Positions 27,294 through 35,730 of a stretch of 64,000 nt of DNA are shown one piece after another. Under the pieces are notes generated by a model. The model saw nothing but the letters and a program-made list of their open reading frames with translations, was not told where the DNA came from and made no database searches. The stretch covers positions 1,348,530-1,412,529 of the forward strand of contig NZ_CP080572.1 in assembly GCF_023746595.1 (NCBI RefSeq). The letters run 5' to 3'. The stretch is from Thermococcus argininiproducens. Its GTDB lineage: Archaea > Methanobacteriota_B > Thermococci > Thermococcales > Thermococcaceae. A program made the translations under genes and the position numbers. Positions within the stretch are counted from its first letter, which is position 1; every line of letters starts with the position of its first letter.

Positions 27294-28410
27294 TGATTGG
27301 TATTACCCAAAAATAGGGGGAGTAGCATCTCACATGCATAACTTGGCTATAAAACTAAAGGAGAGAGGACATGAAGTAGCCATAGTAACAAATAACCGAG
27401 AGACTGGAAAGGAGAGAGAATTGGCTGAAAAGGGAATTGAGTTAATAAAAATCCCGGGAGTCATTACTCCTTTGTTAGAGATAAATGTAAGTTATGGTTT
27501 AAAGTCTTCTGAAGAACTTAATGGATTTTTGAGAGATTTTGATGTCATTCATTCACACCACGCATTTACTCCACTTGCATTAAAAGCTGCAAAAGCTGGA
27601 AAAGCTATGGAAAAGGCCACTCTCCTTACAACCCATAGTATATCTTTTGCTCATGACTCGCGTCTTTGGGAGGCCTTAGGATTAACAATCCCCTTATTTA
27701 CTATGTATCTTAAATATCCACACAAAATAATTGCCGTGAGCAAAGCGGCTAAAGCTTTTATTGAACATTTTACGGATATCCCAATCTCCATTGTTCCAAA
27801 TGGTGTGGATGACAATCGATTTATACCTGCTACAAATAAAGATGATATAAAAGCTGATTTTGGGATTGAGGGGGATGTGATCCTATATGTGAGTCGTATG
27901 AGTTATAGAAAAGGCCCGCATGTACTCTTGAATGCATTTTCTGGGATAGAAGAGGCCACACTTGTAATGGTGGGAAGTGGTGAGATGCTGCCTTTTCTGA
28001 AAATGCAAGCTAAGTTCTTAGGGATTGAAGATAGAGTTATCTTCTTAGGGTACATAGAGGACAACAAACTTCCTGAAGTCTTCAGGATGGCAGATATCTT
28101 CGTCTTACCTTCAGTAACGTCAGAGGCCTTTGGAATAGTTGTTCTTGAGGCCATGGCATCTGGGGTACCGGTTATAGCTACAAATGTTGGAGGAATTCCT
28201 GAAATAGTGAAAGAAAATGAAGCGGGATTGCTTGTTCCTCCTGGAAATGAGCTTGAGCTTAGGAATGCAATTCAGAGATTGTTACAGGAGGAGAAACTCA
28301 GGAGATGGTATGGGAGTAATGGAAGGAGAGCCGTTGAAGAAAAGTATTCTTGGGACAGGGTCGTGGTTAAGATAGAAAAAACTTATGAAGAAGTTCTTTC
28401 AAATATATAG
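27274..28410 (+). CDS. GT4-family glycosyltransferase
   Basis: The 378-residue protein has the GT-B fold of family 4: N-terminal YYPKIGGVASHMHNLA (~10), a second domain starting VILYVSRMSYRKGPHVLL (~195) and the nucleotide-sugar site SEAFGIVVLEAMASGVPVIATNVGGIPEIV (~285). It transfers a sugar from a nucleotide donor, probably to a lipid or glycan given its UbiA and UPF0104 neighbours. ATG 27274 has GGTGAGG upstream. No signal peptide; cytoplasmic side. Confidence 0.9.
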   Translation: MKVALVSDWYYPKIGGVASHMHNLAIKLKERGHEVAIVTNNRETGKERELAEKGIELIKIPGVITPLLEINVSYGLKSSEELNGFLRDFDVIHSHHAFTPLALKAAKAGKAMEKATLLTTHSISFAHDSRLWEALGLTIPLFTMYLKYPHKIIAVSKAAKAFIEHFTDIPISIVPNGVDDNRFIPATNKDDIKADFGIEGDVILYVSRMSYRKGPHVLLNAFSGIEEATLVMVGSGEMLPFLKMQAKFLGIEDRVIFLGYIEDNKLPEVFRMADIFVLPSVTSEAFGIVVLEAMASGVPVIATNVGGIPEIVKENEAGLLVPPGNELELRNAIQRLLQEEKLRRWYGSNGRRAVEEKYSWDRVVVKIEKTYEEVLSNI

Positions 28411-28421
28411 TGGGATTTTAC

Positions 28422-29135
28422 ATGAAAATGGAAGAACTCAGTTGGGAAGAATTTGCAAAGATGAAAAAGAGCATAAGAGCAGTTTTAATTCCTGTTGGAA
28501 GTGTAGAAGCTCATGGGAAACACTTACCTTTAGGCACGGATGTATTTGCACCTCTTGAAATCTCTAGAAGGCTCGAAAAAAAGTTGAAGAGAAAAGGAAT
28601 TGACATCTTTATAGCCCCACCTGTTTGGTATGGCCACAGTTTTGTTTTGAACTTATATCCTGGTACCATAAATGTAAAGGCAGATACTTTGCGGAGATAT
28701 ATTCGGGATATTCTGGATGAGTTTGCATTGGAAGGCTTTAAAGAGCTTATCATACTAAACGGACACGGTGGGAATATATATCCTCTTGTTGAGGCAGCTG
28801 AGGAAATTGCTGGAAAACATGATGTTGAAATTCTGCTTATAAACTGGTGGATCGACTTTAGAGAGGAAATATCAAAAATATGTTCCTCTCAAGGACATGC
28901 TGGAGAAGATGAAACTTCAGTGATGTTAGTAATAGCTCCAGGGCTTGTCAAAATGGACAAGGCAAAAGGAGAGAAAAAGGCTTTGCCGGTTAGGGTGATA
29001 AAAAAGGATATTGGGCTTGAAGTCTTTCCAGATGGTGTAAATGATAATCCTCGCGGGGCCACAAGAGAGAAGGGAGAACAGATTTTAGAAATTGTTAGTG
29101 ATAAGATAGCAGAAATTTTGGTTGGGAGATTATGA
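28422..29135 (+). CDS. Creatininase-family metal-dependent amidohydrolase
   Basis: This 237-residue protein matches the creatininase fold: PVGSVEAHGKHLPLGTD at ~25 (Glu, His and Asp ligands), LNGHGGN at ~110 and a Glu at GHAGEDETS (~160). Family members include creatininase, the MftE peptidase and ArfB, a formylamide hydrolase of flavin and F420 synthesis. Thermococcales do not make F420, so the substrate stays open. It starts 11 bases after the glycosyltransferase stop, and its stop overlaps the next start (ATGA). Confidence 0.85.
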   Translation: MKMEELSWEEFAKMKKSIRAVLIPVGSVEAHGKHLPLGTDVFAPLEISRRLEKKLKRKGIDIFIAPPVWYGHSFVLNLYPGTINVKADTLRRYIRDILDEFALEGFKELIILNGHGGNIYPLVEAAEEIAGKHDVEILLINWWIDFREEISKICSSQGHAGEDETSVMLVIAPGLVKMDKAKGEKKALPVRVIKKDIGLEVFPDGVNDNPRGATREKGEQILEIVSDKIAEILVGRL

Positions 29136-29770
29136 AAGAAGTTTTGGAGGAAATTGAAAATAGAATCAGGCGTCTTGAAGCAGAGATAGAACTTGTAGAA
29201 GGTAGGTTACAGTTTCTTGAAAGAGTAGGTGCGAGTTCAAAATATCAAATTCTTCGAAAGCGAAAAAGCATGGATGAAATGTATATCCTGTTTTTTGTAC
29301 TTTGGGGGTTTATAGGGTTGGTACTTCTTCTCTATTTGAAATACAAATACTCAGAGATTCTTCCATTTTCTTTAACTCCATACATTTGGGCCATGATTGG
29401 TTTTATTTTGTTTCCATTTGCCTATTACATGTTTTTTTCTAAAAAAACTGAATCGGAAACCCCTATGGAATATTTGGAAAGAAGGGAGAGAATGGCCCGT
29501 CTAGCGATAAACAGGTTTTACATACCCTTAAAAGAGGCACTAGAAAAAAATGACAAAGAAAAATTAAAAGCTATAGCAGATAGGCTATTGGAAGGAGAAG
29601 TGGCTAAGGCTATAGAAGAACTTAATGAGGGAGATTCAAAAGTCATGGCATACGCTCTTTACATATATATAAACAAAGATCAAGTCGGGTTGGACGAGAT
29701 AAAAAATATAGCTGAGATAATGAAAAATAAGCCCCTAAAGAAACTTCTTTTCAAGACTTTCGAAGAGTGA
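29132..29770 (+). CDS. Unknown membrane protein with N-terminal coiled coil
   Basis: The 212-residue protein begins with a coiled coil (residues 1-33), then two membrane helices (~50-68 and ~83-101), then a charged helical C-terminal domain of ~110 residues with a Lys/Glu-rich middle. I recognise no family motif. The ATGA overlap with the creatininase gene indicates cotranscription. It may anchor a protein assembly at the membrane, but no function can be assigned. Confidence 0.65.
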   Translation: MKEVLEEIENRIRRLEAEIELVEGRLQFLERVGASSKYQILRKRKSMDEMYILFFVLWGFIGLVLLLYLKYKYSEILPFSLTPYIWAMIGFILFPFAYYMFFSKKTESETPMEYLERRERMARLAINRFYIPLKEALEKNDKEKLKAIADRLLEGEVAKAIEELNEGDSKVMAYALYIYINKDQVGLDEIKNIAEIMKNKPLKKLLFKTFEE

Positions 29771-29860
29771 AGAATTATCTCTCTCAACTTGGATTCTATG
29801 GGTATGAGAATACTCAACGTTTATAACTGGAGAAAGCCCCTCTTTTAATGGTGGAGAATT

Positions 29861-30673
29861 ATGAGATTTGAAGTATTGAGCAAAGAAGATATGATAACTC
29901 TCTCAAAAGAGCTTAGTAGAGAAGGCATAATGAATAAAACTCAAGAGAAATTTGGTTGGGAGCTTCATCACTTTATTATCGTTAGGGACAAGTTTGGTGA
30001 TTTACTTAGAAAATCAAAGGGAATAAGTCCTGTTATTGAAGAAACTCTAGAGGAAATGCAAGTTGCATTTAATGCATTGATGTCTGCTTGGGAAGTAGGT
30101 GAGGAAAAAGAGTTTAAAGAACTCTTTGATGAAGTTGACGTAGCTAGAATTACATTATTAGCAGCTCTTATTGAGGGAGGTTATATTACTGGAGATGAAA
30201 AACTCAGATTGATAGAGGTGCCTCAACTTGAGGAACTGGAAATTGAACTCAAATTTAGCATAGATGATCTTGAAGATGTTCTTGAAGAAGTTGAAGAAAA
30301 GCTGGATGCAACTCTTACCACAGAGGTTTCTTTTATGAGGAGATACTTTGTAGAGGTTCTTGAAATAGAGGAGGAACTCATAAAAAGGGCTCTCGAGATT
30401 GCGGAGGAATACGTCACTGAGGAATCTCTCATTGACGCCATGTTTGTGGGAATTGGAAAGTCTGTGTTAGCTCAAATGCTACTCTCATTGGCTGAAGAGA
30501 AGAATACAAAACTTGAGCTTATAGATGTCCTTTTAGAGCGTGAACCAATAAGTATTGAAGGAAAACGTGAGAAAATAAGCATTTACTTTGATGAAGAAGC
30601 TTTAGAAGATCTTTTAAAAGAGCTTCAACGGATGGGATATCTCAAAGTGAAGGGAAATAGGATATGGATTTAG
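29861..30673 (+). CDS. Unknown, Glu-rich helical protein with C-terminal winged-helix-like segment
   Basis: A 270-residue, strongly acidic, mostly helical protein. Residues ~120-160 are a run of Glu/Asp-rich helices (DDLEDVLEEVEEKLDA), and the last ~30 residues (DLLKELQRMGYLKVKGNRIWI) have the pattern of a winged-helix wing. No catalytic motif is visible. A GGTGGAG site precedes ATG 29861, and the intergenic 29771-29860 separates it from the previous gene. It converges on the relic RNA element downstream. Confidence 0.6.
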   Translation: MRFEVLSKEDMITLSKELSREGIMNKTQEKFGWELHHFIIVRDKFGDLLRKSKGISPVIEETLEEMQVAFNALMSAWEVGEEKEFKELFDEVDVARITLLAALIEGGYITGDEKLRLIEVPQLEELEIELKFSIDDLEDVLEEVEEKLDATLTTEVSFMRRYFVEVLEIEEELIKRALEIAEEYVTEESLIDAMFVGIGKSVLAQMLLSLAEEKNTKLELIDVLLEREPISIEGKREKISIYFDEEALEDLLKELQRMGYLKVKGNRIWI

Positions 30674-30675
30674 GA

Positions 30676-30761
30676 AGGTGAACTGCCCCGCCTTTGTGGA
30701 CGGGATTTTGTGAGTCCTCCCAACGGGAGAATCGCCGGCTACCTCTTAAATCGTTGAACCA
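30676..30761 (-). ncRNA. Orphan TnpB-type (omega-RNA-like) scaffold / IS200-IS605 right-end relic
   Basis: Read on the minus strand, this stretch has a CTCCC-GTT-GGGAG hairpin, a second hairpin CCCGTCC-ACA-AAGGCGGG, and ends GGGCAGTTCACC. Paired hairpins followed by a G-rich GTAGTTCAC-like end are typical of the 3' region of tnpB genes and their guide RNA scaffold in IS200/IS605 elements. No tnpB is present. A TATA element sits about 25 bases before the proposed 5' end, so it may still be transcribed. It could also be an unrelated structured RNA. Confidence 0.45.
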
Positions 30762-30780
30762 TTCATTACTATTATGAATA

Positions 30781-30792
30781 GTATTTAAATTT
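30781..30792 (-). promoter_or_regulatory. TATA element for the minus-strand relic RNA
   Basis: AAATTTAAATAC with an upstream CGAAAA BRE-like run, minus strand, at the right distance for initiation near 30761. No protein-coding start with a ribosome site follows, so the transcript would be non-coding. Confidence 0.45.
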
Positions 30793-30888
30793 TTCGGGCT
30801 CTCATATCTTTCCTCTCGGTAAGGAGTCTTCCCTAAAAGATAAAGCTTAAAAATTGATTCTGAGATTACTCCATGGAGGTGGAGGGTG

Positions 30889-31035
30889 ATGATGGTGATG
30901 AAGGCGATAAAAATTAAAGATAGGGACGGGGAAGTATTCTTCAAATGTCCCAGATGTGGTATGGTGTTTAGGAAGAGTAAGGATTATATTAAACACGTAA
31001 ACAAGGCCCATGGACATCTCTTTAGAAGTACTTGA
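30889..31035 (+). CDS. 48-residue C2H2 zinc-finger protein
   Basis: A short frame starting at ATG 30889 with an excellent GGAGGTGG site 6 bases upstream and a TATA-like AGCTTAAAAA at 30844-30853. The product has one C2H2 finger: [24 protein letters not shown] (C-x2-C-x12-H-x4-H), preceded by a basic-acidic strand [12 protein letters not shown]. Single-finger miniproteins are common in archaea and usually bind nucleic acid; the target is unknown. It stands alone between the relic RNA and the membrane regulator. Confidence 0.8.
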   Translation: MMVMKAIKIKDRDGEVFFKCPRCGMVFRKSKDYIKHVNKAHGHLFRST

Positions 31036-31136
31036 CCTTTTCCCCCAATTTGGGGATGAAGAAAAGTTAAAAACTGAGAGATGATGAGCGGCAGGGCTTT
31101 CTGACTCTTTTAGACTTCTTTTTCAATCTTGAGAGC

Positions 31137-32153
31137 TCAATATTCTCTTAAGTCTATTTCTTTTACAAGCTTAACAATGAAGGTTTTGCCCACTTTTTCC
31201 CTTTCGACAAGTTGCTTCTTTTCAAGTTCCTGGATTATTCTACTCACGGTGGGTCTGGAATAACCAGTGAGATCAGGAAGGTCTTCTTGTTTTACTTTTC
31301 CTCCTTGTTCTATCAATGCCTTTACTACTATTCTCTCTTTCTCTGTGAGTACTTCCACTGGGATTTTATGGGAATACCACTTCTTCTTCGCCCAATAAAG
31401 CACAACGGGTACGGCAATTACTAAAGCTAGTATGGCACCAATGAATGAGTAAGTATAAGGTGAAGGTTCTTCAGGGGGCGAAACAGGAGGCTTCTCAACA
31501 GTCCTGCCAAGCCAATATGTCTGATATCCCATGTTTTTTAGTTTTGTTTCTATCGTTTGGTTTATTCCAGTACCTACAATTATAACAAGATTTGGTTTCA
31601 GGTTTGATAATCCGGCAATGGCATGTTCGGAGAGATCATTTTCGAGAGTTAATAGCATTGGAAGTTCATATTCCATAGCAAATTTTGATGCTGCTAATGC
31701 AGATCCATAATCCAGAGCACTTGCCAATACAACGGCTTTTGATCCACTAGGATAAAAATGAACGGCTAGTTTTTCCGCCGTTTCGGTTCTAACATCGCCA
31801 CCTATCCGCGTAACGCTATATCCCATTTTAAGGAGTTCATCTTCAACTTCCTTACTCACAGCATTTGAGTTTCCAACTATCAATACTTTTTTCCACCCCA
31901 GTTGCACGTAAGAATATAATTGAGCCCAAGTTTTTTCATCTAACCCCTGAGGATTAACAGGAAGAACAGGGACATTAAGAAGTTTTGCATAGGGTTGGAC
32001 TGCGATATAGTCAATCAAGTCATCATTTCTAACAATTATAATATCATACTCGGGAATATTAGGAGTCTCTTCTTGGGCATGTACCAAAACCCCCATGAGG
32101 GAAGCTATGAGTAAACTTGCAATTAGTATTGTTGCTGTGTATCTTCTCCTCAA
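31137..32153 (-). CDS. Membrane-tethered regulator: extracellular CWB2-like domain, TM helix, cytoplasmic winged helix
   Basis: This ~338-residue protein has an N-terminal signal/anchor (~5-25), a domain of about 180 residues with repeats of the cell-wall-binding-2 type (KVLIVGNSNAVS..., KAVVLASALDYGSALAAS..., LVIIVGTGINQTIETKL), a Pro-rich linker, one membrane helix (~235-255), and a C-terminal winged helix (LTEKERIVVKALIEQGGKVKQEDLPDLTGYSRPTVSRIIQELEKKQLVERE). It therefore looks like a one-component sensor with DNA binding inside the cell. The start is uncertain: TTG 32153 has GGTGAG correctly spaced; a GTG at 32165 has none. A TATA-like CTTTTAAAC lies upstream. Confidence 0.8.
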   Translation of the reverse strand: MRRRYTATILIASLLIASLMGVLVHAQEETPNIPEYDIIIVRNDDLIDYIAVQPYAKLLNVPVLPVNPQGLDEKTWAQLYSYVQLGWKKVLIVGNSNAVSKEVEDELLKMGYSVTRIGGDVRTETAEKLAVHFYPSGSKAVVLASALDYGSALAASKFAMEYELPMLLTLENDLSEHAIAGLSNLKPNLVIIVGTGINQTIETKLKNMGYQTYWLGRTVEKPPVSPPEEPSPYTYSFIGAILALVIAVPVVLYWAKKKWYSHKIPVEVLTEKERIVVKALIEQGGKVKQEDLPDLTGYSRPTVSRIIQELEKKQLVEREKVGKTFIVKLVKEIDLREY

Positions 32154-32198
32154 TCCACTCACCACATAAAAGCTAAAAAAGAAAGTTTAAAAGCTTTT

Positions 32199-32876
32199 TC
32201 AAAGCTCAAAAACCTCTCCCGGTTTTAGTATGATAACCTGAGCTTTGTCTCCAACAAGTTCTTTGAACTCCTCAGGAGTTTTGGCTATTGGTGGAAATGT
32301 CCCATAATGCATGGGAATGACGTACTTGGGTCTAAGGAACTCGACAGCTTTCGCTGCTTCTTTTGGTCCCATTGTGAAGTGACCTCCTATCGGAAGCAAG
32401 GCGACGTCAATTCCATAAAGTTCTGCAAAAAGTTCCATGTCTTTAAAGACGTAAGTATCTCCAGCGTGGTATATCTTTATCCCTTCGAACTCTATAATAT
32501 AGCCACATGCATTGCCTATGCTGTACTTTCCATCACTACTTGAATGCCAGGCGGGCACTTGAACTAGTTTAACTCCGTCCACCTCGGTTGGGCCATAGTT
32601 CATTCCTATTGTGGTTATTCCTGCGTTTCCTTCCACCAGATAATTGGCTATATCATACATCGCTACTATTTTCGCCCCGGTTCTTTGGGCAATTTTAACA
32701 CTATCTCCTATATGGTCTCCATGGGCATGAGTTACGAGGATTAAGTCAACTTTCTCAAATTCTTCAGGTTTTGCAGCTGCAGTTGGATTTCCTGTTAAAA
32801 AGGGATCGATGAGTATTTTCTTTCCGCCTCCCTCTATCTCAAAGGCAGCATGTCCCAAGAATCTTATTCTTACCAT
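32199..32876 (-). CDS. UPF0173 metallo-beta-lactamase-fold hydrolase
   Basis: The 225-residue protein has the MBL metal motif THAHGDHIGD (~50), further ligands in VPAWHSSSDG, HAGDTY and the final PMHYGTF. This is the UPF0173 (YtkL) family of small metal-dependent hydrolases; the substrate is not known. A GGAGGTGACG site precedes ATG 32876. It stands alone, divergent from pan, with a 212-base region between the two that holds both promoters. Confidence 0.88.
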   Translation of the reverse strand: MVRIRFLGHAAFEIEGGGKKILIDPFLTGNPTAAAKPEEFEKVDLILVTHAHGDHIGDSVKIAQRTGAKIVAMYDIANYLVEGNAGITTIGMNYGPTEVDGVKLVQVPAWHSSSDGKYSIGNACGYIIEFEGIKIYHAGDTYVFKDMELFAELYGIDVALLPIGGHFTMGPKEAAKAVEFLRPKYVIPMHYGTFPPIAKTPEEFKELVGDKAQVIILKPGEVFEL

Positions 32877-33048
32877 TTATCGTCACCTCCACGAATGCTC
32901 AAAATCTAATACTAACAAAAGATTACTTAAGTCTTTCGAAGGAGTGTTATGGATTATTTTGCATTCCACTTTAGATTCACTTAAAACTAAGCTGGCAAGC
33001 AATGTATTGGGTTAAAAAAGAGTTAATCTTTACCTTTATAAACCAAAG

Positions 33049-33058
33049 ATTTATAAAG
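33049..33058 (+). promoter_or_regulatory. TATA element of pan
   Basis: GATTTATAAAG, with a second CTTTATAAACC 15 bases upstream. Initiation about 25-30 bases downstream would begin close to 33080, just before the GGGGAG ribosome site of the upstream short ORF. Confidence 0.55.
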
Positions 33059-33088
33059 TCCTTACCCAGTTACTCTTGGGGAGAGTGA

Positions 33089-33145
33089 ATGAGTAGGTTA
33101 ATAAGGTTCTTCTACATAATTAGATACAGGAGGGAGAAATTATGA
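33089..33145 (+). CDS. 18-residue upstream ORF coupled to pan
   Basis: ATG 33089 with GGGGAG just upstream opens a frame encoding [18 protein letters not shown], whose TGA overlaps the pan start as ATGA (33142-33145). The peptide is very basic and aromatic. The arrangement is that of a leader peptide with translational coupling. It could instead be a chance frame. Confidence 0.4.
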   Translation: MSRLIRFFYIIRYRREKL

Positions 33146-34344
33146 ACGATGTTAAAGATGTTAATATCAAACATCCTGAGGAGGAATATGATGATTACGT
33201 TTATTATCTCAAACGTAGAATAAGGCAACTTGAACTTCAGGTGAGAACACTTGAGGCCGATAAGGAAAGACTTGAGAGAGAGCTTTCTCGCTTAAGGATG
33301 GAAATGTCTCGACTTAGACAACCCCCTGCTTTTGCAGGGACTTTAATTGAATTGTTGGATGAAGATAGAGCCATTGTGCAGAACTATAATGGACCTAGGT
33401 TTGTTGTTAGAATTGCGCCATGGATAGAACGAGAAAACCTAAAACCTGGTTCAAGAGTAGCTCTTGACCAAAGAACAATGGCCGTGATAGAGCTTTTACC
33501 ATCACAAAAGGATCCATCTGTCCTTGGGTTTGAGGTAATTGAGAGACCAAAAGTGACATATAACGACATTGGTGGGTTGAAAAAAGAGATAATGGAGCTT
33601 AGAGAGGCTGTTGAGTTGCCTCTAAAACATCCAGAGCTCTTTGAAAAAGTTGGAATTGAACCTCCAAAGGGAGTTCTACTTTATGGTCCTCCTGGATGTG
33701 GAAAGACTTTGATGGCCAAGGCACTTGCCCATGAGGTTAATGCCACGTTCATAAGGGTTGTAGGAAGTGAACTTGTGAGGAAATATATAGGTGAAGGAGC
33801 AAGACTAGTGAGTGAGTTATTTGAACTTGCGCGGGAAAAGGCACCTTCAATAGTCTTCATAGACGAAATAGATGCAATCGGTGCAAAGAGGCTTGAAGAG
33901 ACAACTGGAGGAGAAAGGGAGGTTAATAGAACTTTAATGCAACTTCTCGCTGAGTTGGATGGGTTTGATCCAAGAGGAAACGTCAAGGTTATTGCAGCAA
34001 CTAACAGACCAGACATTCTTGACCCTGCTCTGTTAAGACCTGGAAGGTTTGATAGATTAATAGAAGTTCCATTACCAGAGTTCCGCGGTAGGTTTGAGAT
34101 ACTTAAAGTCCACACTAGAAAGATGAACCTCAAGAAAGTTGACCTTAAGGTAATAGCGGAGATGACAGAAGGAGCCAGTGGAGCTGACCTAAAGGCTATT
34201 GTAACAGAGGCAGGGATGTTTGCAATTAGAGCAAGGAGAGAATACGTAACCCAAGAAGACTTCCTAAAAGCAGTTGAGAAAGTCCTTGGCTCTGAAGAAA
34301 GGTTGGCTCAACAAATGGCTGCGCACGAAGTTATGTATGGATGA
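33142..34344 (+). CDS. pan: Proteasome-activating nucleotidase (PAN)
   Basis: This 400-residue AAA+ unfoldase starts with a coiled coil (~20-65), then an OB domain (~70-130), then the ATPase with Walker A GPPGCGKT (~185), Walker [12 protein letters not shown] (~240), pore and SRH segments ([34 protein letters not shown]). It ends in Met-Tyr-Gly, a hydrophobic-Tyr-X tail that opens the 20S proteasome gate. It forms a hexamer that unfolds substrates for the archaeal proteasome. GGAGGGAG precedes ATG 33142. No proteasome subunit gene is nearby. Confidence 0.97.
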   Translation: MNDVKDVNIKHPEEEYDDYVYYLKRRIRQLELQVRTLEADKERLERELSRLRMEMSRLRQPPAFAGTLIELLDEDRAIVQNYNGPRFVVRIAPWIERENLKPGSRVALDQRTMAVIELLPSQKDPSVLGFEVIERPKVTYNDIGGLKKEIMELREAVELPLKHPELFEKVGIEPPKGVLLYGPPGCGKTLMAKALAHEVNATFIRVVGSELVRKYIGEGARLVSELFELAREKAPSIVFIDEIDAIGAKRLEETTGGEREVNRTLMQLLAELDGFDPRGNVKVIAATNRPDILDPALLRPGRFDRLIEVPLPEFRGRFEILKVHTRKMNLKKVDLKVIAEMTEGASGADLKAIVTEAGMFAIRARREYVTQEDFLKAVEKVLGSEERLAQQMAAHEVMYG

Positions 34345-34466
34345 ACTCCTTTTCTTTATTTTCTCAATAAATTTTAAGGGTTTATTTTTGGTAGTTGTTT
34401 CCACAAATTCTTAAATACTTTAGAGATGATTAAATGAACACAAGGATTAATTAGAGGGGTGGTAAA

Positions 34467-35021
34467 ATGAGAAAGTTGCTTACTGTAGGGCTCGTGTTTG
34501 TGGTGTTAAGTTTTTTGGCAGTTCCTATGAGTGCAAGGCCTTGTGAGCTCAGTGAAAAGGCAAGAATCTATGTAGGGTGGGAAGGCTATTTCTACCAAAA
34601 TCTCCTATATGGACAAGTGGTTGACCCATCTAATACGTTGGATAGTTGGATGGTTGTAAAGTGGTCAAAAAGCTGGAGCTTCCCCTTTGGGAGTGAAAAT
34701 GATCCAGAAAAATCATGGTTTGCCGTTCATTTTACCTGGTATACCAATGACTTGAGTGGATTCTTTGGGTATGAAACAAGAGTTGCATGGAATAACGTCG
34801 ATGAAATTCCAGATGCAAGTTACAAAGTTGAGGAATATGTTAAAATAATGATAATTGGAGAAAATAGCAAATATATAGAGAAAGGAGCATATCCCGCAGC
34901 CTCTTTGGGTTATCCGTTCCCAAACAATGCCTATGTTATCCACCAAACTGTAGAAGTTTATAATGCGACAACTGGAGAAATCCTTTTTGAGATTACGTTT
35001 GTGCCCTTCCGGGCTTCTTAA
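34467..35021 (+). CDS. Secreted protein of unknown function
   Basis: A 184-residue protein with a clear signal peptide (Met-Arg-Lys-Leu-Leu then ~15 hydrophobic residues, cleavage near MSARP at ~24). The mature part is rich in Trp, Tyr and Phe (ARIYVGWEGYFYQN; WFAVHFTWYTN) and probably all-beta; I know no family for it. GGGGTGGT precedes ATG 34467, and CTTAAATAC (~34410) is a good TATA element, so it is expressed alone. It may be an extracellular or surface-associated domain. Confidence 0.7.
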   Translation: MRKLLTVGLVFVVLSFLAVPMSARPCELSEKARIYVGWEGYFYQNLLYGQVVDPSNTLDSWMVVKWSKSWSFPFGSENDPEKSWFAVHFTWYTNDLSGFFGYETRVAWNNVDEIPDASYKVEEYVKIMIIGENSKYIEKGAYPAASLGYPFPNNAYVIHQTVEVYNATTGEILFEITFVPFRAS

Positions 35022-35025
35022 TTCT

Positions 35026-35586
35026 CTATTTTAATTTGAAAAGGTCAGATCGTGTTATAATCCCCACAGGTTTTCCTTCTTTGTCCTGTACAATTATAGC
35101 CGGGTGTTCCTCTAGTAGATATTTTACTACTTCAATACTTTCGTCTTCATTCACTATCGGAAATGGCTCATCCATAACTTCCATGGCTTTCTTGGAGAGT
35201 AAATCTTCATGTTCAAAGCTTTTTCGCACGAGTGTTTTTTCAGTTATGGAACCAACCACCTTATTTCCTGCCATTATAGGCACTTGGGAGATGTTATATT
35301 CGTTCATAAGTCTAACCACATTTTCAACGGTCTCATAAGGTTTAACGGCAATTATTGGAGAAGACATTATCTCTCTTGCAGTAAAACGACTTTTCTTGCA
35401 TTCTTTCAATGCCTGGAGAATTCGATTGAAGGTTGACAATCTTGGATCTACTTTTCCACTTTCTAATTTTGCTATGTAAGCCTGTGTGACCCCTGCTCGT
35501 TCAGCAAGTTCTTCCTGAGTTATTCCCAGCTCTTTTCGAAGTTTTTTGATTTCTCGAGGATCTATTGGTTGGGGAATAATTACCAT
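35026..35586 (-). CDS. HTH-XRE transcription regulator with CBS pair
   Basis: The 186-residue protein has an N-terminal Cro/C1-type helix-turn-helix (LRKELGITQEELAERAGVTQAYIAKLESGKVDPRLSTFNRI, ~15-55) and two CBS domains (IMSSPIIAVKPYETVENVVRLM, ~75; then AMEVMDEPFPIVNEDESIEVV, ~135). CBS pairs bind adenosine nucleotides or SAM, so it probably links DNA binding to energy or metabolite state. GGTGGTTATGT precedes ATG 35586. It is divergent from the 35731 gene and may control it. Confidence 0.9.
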   Translation of the reverse strand: MVIIPQPIDPREIKKLRKELGITQEELAERAGVTQAYIAKLESGKVDPRLSTFNRILQALKECKKSRFTAREIMSSPIIAVKPYETVENVVRLMNEYNISQVPIMAGNKVVGSITEKTLVRKSFEHEDLLSKKAMEVMDEPFPIVNEDESIEVVKYLLEEHPAIIVQDKEGKPVGIITRSDLFKLK

Positions 35587-35730
35587 ACATAACCACCAGT
35601 TATTATTGCAAAAAATAGTTTAAAAAGTTTAGTGAGAGGGCGTTTGGGGTGTTGCTCCTTAGAGGCCTTCCCGCCCAAAAAAGATAAAGACTTATAACCC
35701 TTAAGCATAATGCCTTTCAAGGTGTAACTT

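Noticed and set aside
30642-30944. 100-residue minus-strand frame across the relic RNA and zinc-finger start
   Set aside because: Covers the antisense of a well-supported small gene and the structured RNA; no ribosome site. It is not a tnpB fragment that I can recognise.
31040-31056. CCCCCAATTTGGGG inverted repeat
   Set aside because: Too short a stem with no T-run after it to call a terminator; may be chance.
31075-31110. Possible second C/D sRNA (ATGATGA ... CTGA with GAG/CTC ends)
   Set aside because: Only one guide segment is present, no C' and final D box follow, and the nearest TATA-like box is too close to the C box.
33681-34133. 150-residue antisense frame inside pan
   Set aside because: Shadow of the highly conserved pan coding strand; no ribosome site or motif.
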